NCBI RefSeq assembly: GCF_011043555.1
Contig: NZ_JAAKGS010000012.1
Coordinates: 1-64,000, forward strand
DNA: 64,000 nucleotides
Direction: 5' to 3'
DNA from: Sphingobacterium sp. SGR-19
Lineage (GTDB): Bacteria; Bacteroidota; Bacteroidia; Sphingobacteriales; Sphingobacteriaceae
Part shown: in pieces, positions 25,190 to 32,764 of the stretch
Position numbering within the stretch: the first letter of the stretch is position 1
Layout: the number at the start of each line of letters is the position of its first letter
Notes under the pieces: model-generated
Told to the model about the DNA's origin: nothing
The model's database searches: none
What the model saw: the letters and a program-made list of their open reading frames with translations, nothing else
Translations under genes and position numbers: made by a program

Positions 25190-25885
25190 TTATTTGTTAT
25201 CTCTACTCCAAATTTCATAGATAGGGTCACCTTTTGAGCTCAAGCCGCTGTGATGCCAAATTCCGTCTTTTAATTCGCCATCAAAACTCAGACTAGCACC
25301 AACACGCGAATTATCTCGTGAGAAAAATAGGATGTGTTCACTATATTTGCCACTAGTAAACGTATAATGTCCTCCTCCTGTACCGGAAAAAGTCTTCGCT
25401 CCTGGATCGATAGCCATCCATTGGAAATAGCCATCCACTAAGAGCTTAATGGTTTTGCGGGTACCACTTTGGTGTATTTGGACGATGTCGTTGCCTTGTT
25501 TTCTTCCGGTTATCCGCCATAACCCATCCAAATCTTGAGCTTTAGCCGCTTCTTTTTTCCATACTTGTCCAGATTGTTCCTGTAAACCGTCCGCTTTTGC
25601 AGTCAAAGCAAAGCTTTTTGTTTGGCCAATAGTACTGGCATCGGCATCATCATATTCAACTTGAACGTTTAGTGCTCCATCTTGATACGTGTAAGGGCCA
25701 CCGAAAGTTGATATATAAGCGTTGTCTTTATAGGTCGTTTGAGAAGAATATCCATCAATAAACATCCAAACGATATTTGCGTCATCTTTTTTCGCTGTAT
25801 ATACACCTTTAAGATTTGCCGCCGTCTGTGCCATAATCAATGTAGCAAAAAACAACAAAACAGCCGATAAAATTAATTTCTTCAT
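25190..25885 (-). CDS. Exported protein of unknown function
   Basis: A 231-residue protein with a good signal peptide (MKKLILSAVLLFFATLIMAQ) starting at the ATG at 25885. The mature part contains two similar stretches, NLKGVYTAKKDDANIVWMF early and DLDGLWRITGRKQGNDIVQI later, each followed by a conserved DGY and a GG-x-Y segment (FGGPYTYQDGAL, GGGHYTFTSGKY). This looks like an internal duplication of a lipocalin-like beta domain of about 100 residues. I do not recognise the family. It is convergent with the sigma gene, 5 bp apart. Confidence 0.7.
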   Translation of the reverse strand: MKKLILSAVLLFFATLIMAQTAANLKGVYTAKKDDANIVWMFIDGYSSQTTYKDNAYISTFGGPYTYQDGALNVQVEYDDADASTIGQTKSFALTAKADGLQEQSGQVWKKEAAKAQDLDGLWRITGRKQGNDIVQIHQSGTRKTIKLLVDGYFQWMAIDPGAKTFSGTGGGHYTFTSGKYSEHILFFSRDNSRVGASLSFDGELKDGIWHHSGLSSKGDPIYEIWSRDNK

Positions 25886-25976
25886 GATATGTCTATGTTG
25901 GTTCAACATAAAAATAACAAATTAACATGAAACATGTTTTTTTTGTTCAATTTTCAGTTTTCCATCACACAAATTA

Positions 25977-25984
25977 TAACTTTG
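25977..25984 (+). promoter_or_regulatory. -7 promoter box for the DUF3943 gene
   Basis: TAACTTTG, a full TAnnTTTG match, 17 nt before the preferred ATG at 26002. A TTT-rich segment lies about 16 nt upstream but is not a clean -33 box. Confidence 0.5.
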
Positions 25985-26001
25985 TTGGTTTTAAGATAAT
26001 A

Positions 26002-27480
26002 ATGAAGTTACTACGCTATTGTTTCTTGTTGACGGTGTTAGCACTGTATAGCATCAATGCGAATGCGCAACACTTTGGCAACTTACATCATATCGATACA
26101 ACAATACAGCTGCTGGATACCGGTCGGCAGGAGCGTTGGGGGCAGCATGTGCAGGTTGATCCGCTACCTCGCTTTACTCGTACGACAGAAGAACCTAAAA
26201 GAGAAAAGAAATTTTGGAGAGCAGGTGTCGAATGGTTTTTAACACAGGCTTTTCCTGCAACATTCAATCGGTTTATTACGAAAGATCCTTATTCGTATAT
26301 CAGTTTTAAAAATTTCATTGACCATCAACGATTCTCTGCATGGGATTGGGATGATAATCAGTTTACAACCAATCATTTAGATCATCCTTACCATGGACAA
26401 CTTTATTTTAATGCATTTAGAAGTAATGGTTACAACTTTTATCAGTCCAGTATCGCTACGTTGGCGGGAAGCTATATTTGGGAGACAGGTGGCGAAACGC
26501 AGGCACCCTCGATTAACGATTTAGTAAATACTACTTATGGTGGAATCATTCTTGGAGAAATGACGCACCGTATAGCCCGTAATATTTTAGGAAGAGGAAG
26601 TAGGCATCGCCGTTTAAGAACTTCGAATGAAATAGGCGCGTTTTTCGTTAATCCGGTGAACGGTTTAAATCGTTTATTAGACGGTAAATGGGGGAAGATT
26701 GATGAATATAATGCCGTCGACTCTTCAACCGTATGGGCAGAAGTCAATATAGGGGTGCGTCGATTCGATGCACAAGAAGGGGATATTTTGGAGAAAGGGA
26801 AAAATGGTTCGTACGGTCGACTGAGACTGTGGTACAGCAGCGGTTCCGAAAATATAAAACGTCCGTTTGATCAATTTTATGTGAATCTTGAGTTTGGAAA
26901 AGGAGATAGTACATTTATCAATGCAGTCAATGTACATGCGCTCTTGTATGGTAATAAGTTCTTCAAAACCAAGCGCGGCGACCATTATGGGATACTGAGT
27001 GCCAACTACGACTTTTATAATAATGATGCTTTTTTTTACGGGGCACAGAATTTAATGTATAATTGGAACTCCGAGTTCCGATATAAAAAACAGAATCGGC
27101 TCAATATGAGTGTGGGGGTGGGAGCAATTTTGTTAGCCGCTGTACCAGATCCCTATTTGCTATATGGTGCAAGCCGGAATTACAATTACGGTTCGGGGGC
27201 TGGTTATCGCTACCGTGGTGAGTTAAGTGTACTGAACCGTTTGCTTATCACCGGCGACTACAATGGTGGTATCTTTTTCACCGTTAGCGGAAACGAATCG
27301 TATTATATTTTGCACGCTGCGACATTAGAGGCCAACTTACGTATCATTAGAAATTTCTCCCTAAATGTTAGCTCTGGTTATTTTGCATTGGAAGGGCATT
27401 TCGAAGATGAACAGTACGCTGATTTTAATCGAAAGTTCCCATTTGGCCGGATATCGATAGGATATAACGTTCGGTTCTAG
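26002..27480 (+). CDS. DUF3943 exported outer-membrane protein
   Basis: A 492-residue protein with signal peptide MKLLRYCFLLTVLALYSINA, hence ATG 26002 rather than an upstream one that would add an unrelated leader and lie ahead of the likely promoter. Internal features matching DUF3943 are SFKNFIDHQRFSAWDWDDNQ, NHLDHPYHGQLYFNAFRSNG and GGIILGEMTHRIARNILG; this histidine-rich core with repeated membrane-like turns is followed by a C-terminal half of beta strands ending GRISIGYNVRF, typical of outer-membrane barrels. Function unknown. It is convergent with the GNAT gene, 20 bp apart. Confidence 0.8.
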   Translation: MKLLRYCFLLTVLALYSINANAQHFGNLHHIDTTIQLLDTGRQERWGQHVQVDPLPRFTRTTEEPKREKKFWRAGVEWFLTQAFPATFNRFITKDPYSYISFKNFIDHQRFSAWDWDDNQFTTNHLDHPYHGQLYFNAFRSNGYNFYQSSIATLAGSYIWETGGETQAPSINDLVNTTYGGIILGEMTHRIARNILGRGSRHRRLRTSNEIGAFFVNPVNGLNRLLDGKWGKIDEYNAVDSSTVWAEVNIGVRRFDAQEGDILEKGKNGSYGRLRLWYSSGSENIKRPFDQFYVNLEFGKGDSTFINAVNVHALLYGNKFFKTKRGDHYGILSANYDFYNNDAFFYGAQNLMYNWNSEFRYKKQNRLNMSVGVGAILLAAVPDPYLLYGASRNYNYGSGAGYRYRGELSVLNRLLITGDYNGGIFFTVSGNESYYILHAATLEANLRIIRNFSLNVSSGYFALEGHFEDEQYADFNRKFPFGRISIGYNVRF

Positions 27481-27500
27481 TTCCAAAAGCGATAAGCCAG

Positions 27501-28064
27501 TCACGGCAACGAAAATTGTAAGTGCGTTAATTCTTTCCCGAAGAGCTGAACATCCCGTATAAGTTTGAAACCCATTTTCAAATAGAGGTTCTGTGCTTTG
27601 GGGTTTTCCTTGTCTACCAATAACCCTAACACTTCTTTTTGCCTATATACGAAAAGGTCAATAGCGTAAAGCAATAATATTTTTCCAATGCCTTTTCCTT
27701 GTGCCGCAGTCGAGACGGCTAAGGTATCAATATAAACTTCCCCCACCTGCGTTTCGTTCCCTAAGTTCGGTTCCCTCTTAAAATGTGTTTGTAAATAAGA
27801 GAGGATAGGTGTCCGTAATTGTTCTAGCATATATCCCGGATAAAGACAAATTTGTCCGACGACGTTTCCCTCTTCTTCCGCAACGATGATATGTTCATAG
27901 CTATATTGATTCCGCGGTTGTGCGATATGATGTTTCAGAAAGGCAGTCGCCTTCTGCTGGTCTTGTTCACCAATAAAATAATAAATAATTTCTTCCATCG
28001 CGGTCAACATGATGGGAGCAATTGCTTCCGCATCTGTAGGCCGTGCCTTTCTAATCTGTATCAT
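27501..28064 (-). CDS. GNAT-family N-acetyltransferase
   Basis: A 187-residue acetyl-CoA-dependent acetyltransferase. IRKARPTDAEAIAPIM at the N-terminus and GEVYIDTLAVSTAAQGKGIGKILL carry beta4 and the pyrophosphate-binding Q/RxxGxG/A motif (QGKGIG), followed by LLVDKENPKAQNLYLKMGFKL, the usual C-terminal helix and strand. The substrate cannot be named. It lies after trigger factor on the same strand but a hairpin terminator separates them. Confidence 0.86.
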   Translation of the reverse strand: MIQIRKARPTDAEAIAPIMLTAMEEIIYYFIGEQDQQKATAFLKHHIAQPRNQYSYEHIIVAEEEGNVVGQICLYPGYMLEQLRTPILSYLQTHFKREPNLGNETQVGEVYIDTLAVSTAAQGKGIGKILLLYAIDLFVYRQKEVLGLLVDKENPKAQNLYLKMGFKLIRDVQLFGKELTHLQFSLP

Positions 28065-28079
28065 CTTTCAAAAAATAGC

Positions 28080-28106
28080 AAAGGCTACCCCAAAAAGGTA
28101 GCCTTT
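28080..28106 (-). terminator. Trigger factor terminator
   Basis: A 10-bp stem aaaggctacc / ggtagccttt with a 7-nt loop, between tig and the GNAT gene. On the minus strand it is followed a few bases later by a T-run. Confidence 0.75.
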
Positions 28107-28133
28107 GTTTGTGGTCATTATTTTCTAAGACGT

Positions 28134-29477
28134 TTATTTGCTGTCTTTTTCCAACTTCTCGAAATCTACATAAGAGATCTCCTGTGGTTTTAACGTTACA
28201 TTTTCTTTTAGATAATCGAACACTTTCAGGGCTTTTGCTTCTTCGAAAAGACGATTTGCTTGTTCTCTATCCTGCAATAATTGAAGAGCATATTGACCTA
28301 ATTGTTCATCTGTAGGCTCATCGTTCATGTTGTACATTTTGATTTGCGCATAGATGCGTTCTTTTGCCAAGTTAATTACCTCGTCATATTTAACTTCCAG
28401 GTTATTTGCTGTAACGACGCGGTTTTCAATGATTGTCCATTTCAAGTTACTTAAGAAATCCCCAAACCCTTCTTCCAACTCCTCGTCAGAAATATTAGGA
28501 TTTGTTGCTTTCAACCATTTTTTCAAGAAAGCCTCTGGAAATTTTACATCTACTTTCTCCATACCATACGTATACATGTCGTTACGTAACTTCTGGTCGG
28601 CATTTTGTTTGAAAAGACCTTCAACTTCTTCCTTTACTTTAGCTTCGAACTCTTCTTCCTTTGTTACATCCCCTGCCGGGAATAGCTTATCAAAGAATTC
28701 TTGGTTTAAGTCTGCCTCTTCCAAACGATTGATGTTTTTAACCGTCAACTCAAACTTTGTTACATCCAAGTTTTCAGCCTCGTCTTCCGTAATGCCTAAG
28801 ATACGTGCAAGATCAGCTACTTTAAATGCCTTTTTGATGTCGATTTTAACGGTATCATCTTGTTTCAAGCCTGTCAAAGCTTTCTTCGTTTTTGCATCTT
28901 CAATAATGTCTGTACGTACAGAAGTCGTTTTTTCAATGCCCTCTTCTTTGATCTGTTTCAATGTGGCGTAAAGCACATCTCCTTCTTCAGACACCTCTGG
29001 GTTAGTCATCTTGCCGTAGCTGCGACGAAGATTTTTAACACGCTCCGCTAACGTAGCATCGTCTGCCTTGATATCGTAAGTCGTAAATTCTGTTGCTTTA
29101 GAGAACGGTGTTTCGAATTCAGGCGCGATACCGATTTCGTATGTGAAAGCAAACGTGTCGTTAAAATCCCAATTATATTTCGCATCGGCATCATCCTCTA
29201 TTGGAAGAGGCTGTCCTAAAACTTCCAATTTGTTTTCGCTGATGTATTCCGAAATCTTATCGTTGACCAACTTATTGATTTCATCAAATAAGATCGATTT
29301 CCCGTATGTACGTCTGATGTGGCCCGGAGGAACCATACCCGGACGGAAACCAGGCAGCTTAGCCTTTTTTGCTTGTTCTTTAATAGCTTTATCTACCGAA
29401 GGGTTGTAATCTTCGGGCGCTAGTTCAACCTTAATGTTCGCGTTGACATCGTCAACTGTTTGGTGTGAAATATTCAT
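28134..29477 (-). CDS. tig: Trigger factor (ribosome-associated chaperone)
   Basis: Binds at the ribosome exit tunnel and helps nascent proteins fold. The 447-residue protein starts with the ribosome-binding domain (VDDVNANIKVELAPEDYNPS, then KLPGFRPGMVPPGHIRRTYG, where GFRPG is the ribosome-binding signature), followed by a PPIase-like domain that is divergent as in other Bacteroidota, and a long helical chaperone C-terminus. It lies behind tRNA-Leu with a 72-nt gap containing a terminator hairpin. clpP and clpX, often next to tig, are absent here. Confidence 0.93.
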   Translation of the reverse strand: MNISHQTVDDVNANIKVELAPEDYNPSVDKAIKEQAKKAKLPGFRPGMVPPGHIRRTYGKSILFDEINKLVNDKISEYISENKLEVLGQPLPIEDDADAKYNWDFNDTFAFTYEIGIAPEFETPFSKATEFTTYDIKADDATLAERVKNLRRSYGKMTNPEVSEEGDVLYATLKQIKEEGIEKTTSVRTDIIEDAKTKKALTGLKQDDTVKIDIKKAFKVADLARILGITEDEAENLDVTKFELTVKNINRLEEADLNQEFFDKLFPAGDVTKEEEFEAKVKEEVEGLFKQNADQKLRNDMYTYGMEKVDVKFPEAFLKKWLKATNPNISDEELEEGFGDFLSNLKWTIIENRVVTANNLEVKYDEVINLAKERIYAQIKMYNMNDEPTDEQLGQYALQLLQDREQANRLFEEAKALKVFDYLKENVTLKPQEISYVDFEKLEKDSK

Positions 29478-29504
29478 ACTCTCGTTTCGCTTTTACGCAT
29501 TTTA

Positions 29505-29542
29505 CAAAAAAAATCCTCCCGAGTTTATTAAGTTCGGGAGGA
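29505..29542 (-). terminator. tRNA-Leu terminator
   Basis: On the minus strand, tcctcccgaa / (t)tcgggagga forms a stem and is followed by eight Ts, directly after the tRNA-Leu gene. It leaves only about 30 nt before the tig start codon. Confidence 0.85.
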
Positions 29543-29549
29543 CATCAAG

Positions 29550-29631
29550 TGCGGAAGAAGGGACTCGAACCCCCACGCCTTGCGGCGCCAGATCCTAAGT
29601 CTGGTGCGGCTACCAATTACGCCACTTCCGC
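29550..29631 (-). tRNA. tRNA-Leu(UAG)
   Basis: Acceptor stem GCGGAAG pairs with CTTCCGC, discriminator A; the T-arm ggttcgagtcc is present. The anticodon arm ccaga-cttagga-tctgg gives anticodon UAG, reading leucine CUA/CUN codons. It has a long variable arm as expected for leucine. No CCA is encoded, so it must be added by the tRNA nucleotidyltransferase. Confidence 0.93.
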
Positions 29632-29656
29632 AGTTATTAGGACTTTTATTGTGGCA

Positions 29657-29688
29657 CAAAGATAGTAAGCCTCCTTTTATCTTGCAAG
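29657..29688 (-). promoter_or_regulatory. tRNA-Leu promoter
   Basis: Minus strand: CTTG at 29688-29685, a 20-nt spacer, then TATCTTTG at 29664-29657, matching the Bacteroidota TTTG-N20-TAnnTTTG pattern. The tRNA 5' end lies 25 nt downstream. Confidence 0.7.
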
Positions 29689-29758
29689 ATTTTTTTTGAT
29701 TATTTTATAAAAATAAAAAAAAGATATTTTACGCTTGTATAAATGCTTTGTTTTCATT

Positions 29759-29777
29759 TACTTTGTTTTTCAAAGTA
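29759..29777. promoter_or_regulatory. Operator-like palindrome 1 (upstream of the membrane-protein gene)
   Basis: Perfect inverted repeat TACTTTG-TTTTT-CAAAGTA, with the 3' arm running into a further AAAGTACTTT palindrome. It lies 58 nt upstream of the membrane-protein start codon. The core ACTTTG-N5-CAAAGT occurs again before creD. Its size, spacing and position match a binding site for a dimeric winged-helix regulator. Confidence 0.6.
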
Positions 29778-29835
29778 CTTTACTTGTTTGCGAAGGTAAC
29801 TAAAAAGGAGTGTGTAAATACATTATTATTCATAT

Positions 29836-30453
29836 ATGGATCAACAGGATTTAATAAAAGAAATAGGGCATATCCGCTCGATGATGGAAAAATCGTCCAA
29901 GGTGTTATCTATTTCGGGACTTTCTGGCGTACTGATCGGCATTTACGCATTGCTTGGAGCTGCGGCGGGTTACATAGTGGTGTATGGTTTTGATAGTGGT
30001 TTCGATTATAGGGATCATTATGTCACGGAACCAGCTGTTATCAACAACTTAATCGGTATCGCATTGGTTGTTCTAATCGCTTCATTAACGACAGGTCTAT
30101 GGATGGCTCGAAAGAAGGCGAAGAAGGCTCGTCAGCACATTTGGAATCCGTCTAGTAAAGCCATGTTGTTGGCTATGGTTATTCCATTGATGACAGGAGG
30201 GTTGTTCTCCTTAGTACTGCTATCGAAAGGTTATTTCAGTTTAATAGGTGCCACACTTCTTATTTTTTATGGTCTGTCTTTAACATCTGGCGGTATTTAC
30301 ACGTTTAAAGAAGTACGTTGGCTAGGTGTATTGGAGATTTTGTTAGGGTTATGCGCGCTATTGTTTCCAGGATACGGCTTATGGTTTTGGGCATTTGGAT
30401 TTGGTGTATTGCACATCATTTATGGTTTTATTGTACATAAAAGATACGAATAA
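29836..30453 (+). CDS. Integral membrane protein of unknown function
   Basis: A 205-residue inner-membrane protein with roughly six hydrophobic segments (GLSGVLIGIYALLGAAAGYI, LIGIALVVLIASLTTGLWM, AMLLAMVIPLMTGGLFSLVL, LIGATLLIFYGLSLTSGGIY and others). A basic patch WMARKKAKKARQH sits between segments. The N-terminus (DLIKEIGHIRSMMEKSSK) is a short amphipathic helix. No family is recognised. It is followed after 2 bp by the winged-helix regulator and then creD, so the three are probably one transcription unit. Confidence 0.7.
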   Translation: MDQQDLIKEIGHIRSMMEKSSKVLSISGLSGVLIGIYALLGAAAGYIVVYGFDSGFDYRDHYVTEPAVINNLIGIALVVLIASLTTGLWMARKKAKKARQHIWNPSSKAMLLAMVIPLMTGGLFSLVLLSKGYFSLIGATLLIFYGLSLTSGGIYTFKEVRWLGVLEILLGLCALLFPGYGLWFWAFGFGVLHIIYGFIVHKRYE

Positions 30454-30455
30454 TA

Positions 30456-30758
30456 GTGGGGTTGGATTTTTCTCTATATGATAAGGTATTCGAGAATCGT
30501 ATACGCCTGCAAATCATGAGCGTGCTGATGGCAAACGATTCGTATGATTTCACCTCGCTCAGGGAAATGCTGGAGGTAACCGATGGGAACCTGGCGTCCA
30601 ATTTAAAAACATTGGAGAAAGAAGGGTATATAAATGTGGAGAAAAGTTTTGTTGATAGAAAACCCAACACCCAATATAAACGAACTGAAAAAGGAGCAAA
30701 AGCTTTTGAGAATCATTTAACAGCCTTAGAAAATTTAATAAAACAACAGTATAAATAA
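30456..30758 (+). CDS. Winged-helix transcriptional regulator
   Basis: A 100-residue DNA-binding protein, mostly one winged helix: NRIRLQIMSVLMANDSYDF, then TSLREMLEVTDGNLASNLKTL (recognition helix), and the wing KEGYINVEKSFVDRKPNTQYKRT. This matches the small HTH_34/MarR-ArsR-like class. No sensor domain or metal-binding cysteines. The start is a GTG at 30456 immediately after the upstream stop; a TTG six bases later is possible. Palindromes before the unit (29759) and before creD (30773) are candidate operators. Confidence 0.82.
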   Translation: MGLDFSLYDKVFENRIRLQIMSVLMANDSYDFTSLREMLEVTDGNLASNLKTLEKEGYINVEKSFVDRKPNTQYKRTEKGAKAFENHLTALENLIKQQYK

Positions 30759-30772
30759 TTTTTTTATTCTTC

Positions 30773-30791
30773 AACTTTGAAATTCAAAGTT
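30773..30791. promoter_or_regulatory. Operator-like palindrome 2 (upstream of creD)
   Basis: Perfect inverted repeat AACTTTG-AAATT-CAAAGTT, centred 27 nt upstream of the creD ATG, in the 50-bp gap after the regulator gene. It shares the core ACTTTG-N5-CAAAGT with the palindrome at 29759. Confidence 0.6.
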
Positions 30792-30808
30792 CTTTTAAAA
30801 ACAAAAAA

Positions 30809-32281
30809 ATGGAAAATCAAAACACTCCGCCTGCATTTCCACCGTCTCCATCTTCTTTTTTTGAACGGTTGGCTAATTCTGTCATCTTGAAATTAGGAAT
30901 TATTCTCTTTTTAGTTCTCCTATTGCTTATCCCTATGGAGAGCGTGAAGGATTTAATAAGGGAACGTAAAAATAGGGATCAAGCTGTCAGCAATGAAATA
31001 GCGAGCAAATGGGGTAATACACAAGTTGTTTCGGGACCTATTATCGGAATTCCCTATACCTATTCGTATAATGTGAATACAACCGATGAAAAAGGTGAGA
31101 TTAAGGCAGAAAAACATGTCGAAAAAGATTATGTCTTTCTCGTTTCCAAAACGCTCGATGTGAAATCTACAGTGGAACCTACCTATTTGAAACGCGGAAT
31201 CTATCAAACGGTCGTTTATAATGCGACTATTGCGTTGCGTGGTGAATTTGATGAAATAGACTTGGCAAAATTGGATTTAAATCCCGAAGATCTATCATGG
31301 GAAAACGCAAAGGTATTTATTGGACTAAGTGACCTAAAAGGTATAAAAGCAATTCCGAAACTGAGTATGGGGCAGGATGAGGTGGAATTTGAAGTTGGTA
31401 ATGCCGATGTATCACTCTTTGAGCAGACCATGGTCGCCAATGTAGATTTATCGGATAGATCGACTAAAAACGAATTTGCGATAAATTTAGATATACGAGG
31501 ATCGCGGAATCTGACTGTTTTTCCAACCAGTAACGAGACGAGTATAATCGTCTCCGGTATCTGGGACAACCCCAGCTTTAACGGTGGATTCTTGCCAGAA
31601 GATCGGACTATTTCAGAACAGGATTTTACCGCCAAATGGCGAATTCCAAGCTTCAGCCGAAAATTTCCACAGCAGTGGAAAGGGGCGCGAGGTCGTATGT
31701 ACCAAATAACAAACTATGAAATTACGGATGTGGATTACCCTGTTGTTGCTATACCGGAACCTAGCGTTTCTTCTTCTGGAACAAATGTACAGCTATCTAC
31801 AGAACAAGATATGGTACAAGTCAATTTTTTAGAGTCTGTCAATAACTACCAGAAAACAACACGCGTTGCCAAATATGGTATTTTAGTCGTACTCTTAACG
31901 TTTACATCACTATTCTTTACCGAAGTCATAAAAAAGCAACGGGTTCATATTGTTCAATATGTGTTGATTGGTTGTGCTATGGTGTTGTTTTATTCATTGC
32001 TATTGGCATTAAGTGAGCACACAGGGTTTAATTGGGGGTATCTGATTGCTGCGATAGCGACGATTATGCTCATTTCCTCGTTTATTTTCGGTATCACGAA
32101 AGACAAAAAGATTGCATTTATTTTCAGCGGTATCCTTTCCGCTTTCTACATCTTTATTTTCTCATTGATGCAACTGCAGGATTATTCATTGATTGTCGGT
32201 ACAATAGGTGTGTTTGTCATTTTGGCTCTATTGATGAGGTTGTCCACTCGGGTAAATTGGTATCAGTTTGAAAAGAAATAA
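30809..32281 (+). CDS. creD: CreD-family inner-membrane protein
   Basis: A 490-residue inner-membrane protein. After a proline-rich leader there is one membrane helix (VILKLGIILFLVLLLLIPME), a large periplasmic domain (about 60-345) containing GPIIGIPYTYSYN and AKWRIPSFSRKFPQQW, and a C-terminal bundle of about five helices (YGILVVLLTFTSLFF, then YVLIGCAMVLFYSLLLALSE, and so on). This is the CreD (inner membrane protein, formerly cet) pattern. CreD affects envelope stress and colicin/beta-lactam tolerance in enterobacteria; its biochemistry is unknown. Here control appears to be by the winged-helix protein upstream rather than CreBC. Confidence 0.88.
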   Translation: MENQNTPPAFPPSPSSFFERLANSVILKLGIILFLVLLLLIPMESVKDLIRERKNRDQAVSNEIASKWGNTQVVSGPIIGIPYTYSYNVNTTDEKGEIKAEKHVEKDYVFLVSKTLDVKSTVEPTYLKRGIYQTVVYNATIALRGEFDEIDLAKLDLNPEDLSWENAKVFIGLSDLKGIKAIPKLSMGQDEVEFEVGNADVSLFEQTMVANVDLSDRSTKNEFAINLDIRGSRNLTVFPTSNETSIIVSGIWDNPSFNGGFLPEDRTISEQDFTAKWRIPSFSRKFPQQWKGARGRMYQITNYEITDVDYPVVAIPEPSVSSSGTNVQLSTEQDMVQVNFLESVNNYQKTTRVAKYGILVVLLTFTSLFFTEVIKKQRVHIVQYVLIGCAMVLFYSLLLALSEHTGFNWGYLIAAIATIMLISSFIFGITKDKKIAFIFSGILSAFYIFIFSLMQLQDYSLIVGTIGVFVILALLMRLSTRVNWYQFEKK

Positions 32282-32290
32282 CTTCTTTAT

Positions 32291-32661
32291 GTTCTTTTTT
32301 TCCGTAAAAAAGAACCAAAACCGACCAACGGGAGCTCATGAACACCAAAATAAACACACGTTCATAAACCTCGCCGCTTCGAATGTTTTACATTTGGGAC
32401 AATACTAAGAATGAGTTTGTACAGTTGTAAAACATTTGATGCGTCCCTCTACCCCGCACTTATCCAGCATCGAGAATAGTTCGGATGCGGCATTTTAATG
32501 TTAAGGAGGGATCATGCAATTGTATTGCCCCTTATTTAACCCCTAAATGCCACATATAAAATTTTGAAATATGTAGAACTATCATAGATGCACTATCCAT
32601 CCCATCAAAATTTTAAAGTGGCGAGTTTTTTTGCTTCCTTTTTTTGCGGAAAAAAAAGAAG
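32291..32661. repeat. Intergenic structured repeat, copy 1
   Basis: Fills most of the 484-bp gap between creD and the S9 peptidase, where I see no gene. It begins with a perfect 10-bp hairpin (32291-32315, gttctttttt / aaaaaagaac) and ends with a similar T/A hairpin (32634-32661). Inside, an 11-bp perfect stem (32382-32392 with 32426-32436) encloses a 33-nt loop containing tactaagaatga. Downstream is attttaatgttaagg-agggat. A second copy is at 40512. Confidence 0.65.
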
Positions 32662-32764
32662 AGCCAGTCGCGGCTTGAGCGGCATAAAAACATTTAAAGA
32701 AAACCTTTGATTTTTAAATCGAAGCTACATTTCCTATCTTGCGATAAAAAAAAGAGCAGACCTT

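Noticed and set aside
32281..32764. A protein-coding gene in the gap between creD and the S9 peptidase
   Set aside because: No frame of useful length; the sequence is instead hairpins and a repeat related to the one at 40512.
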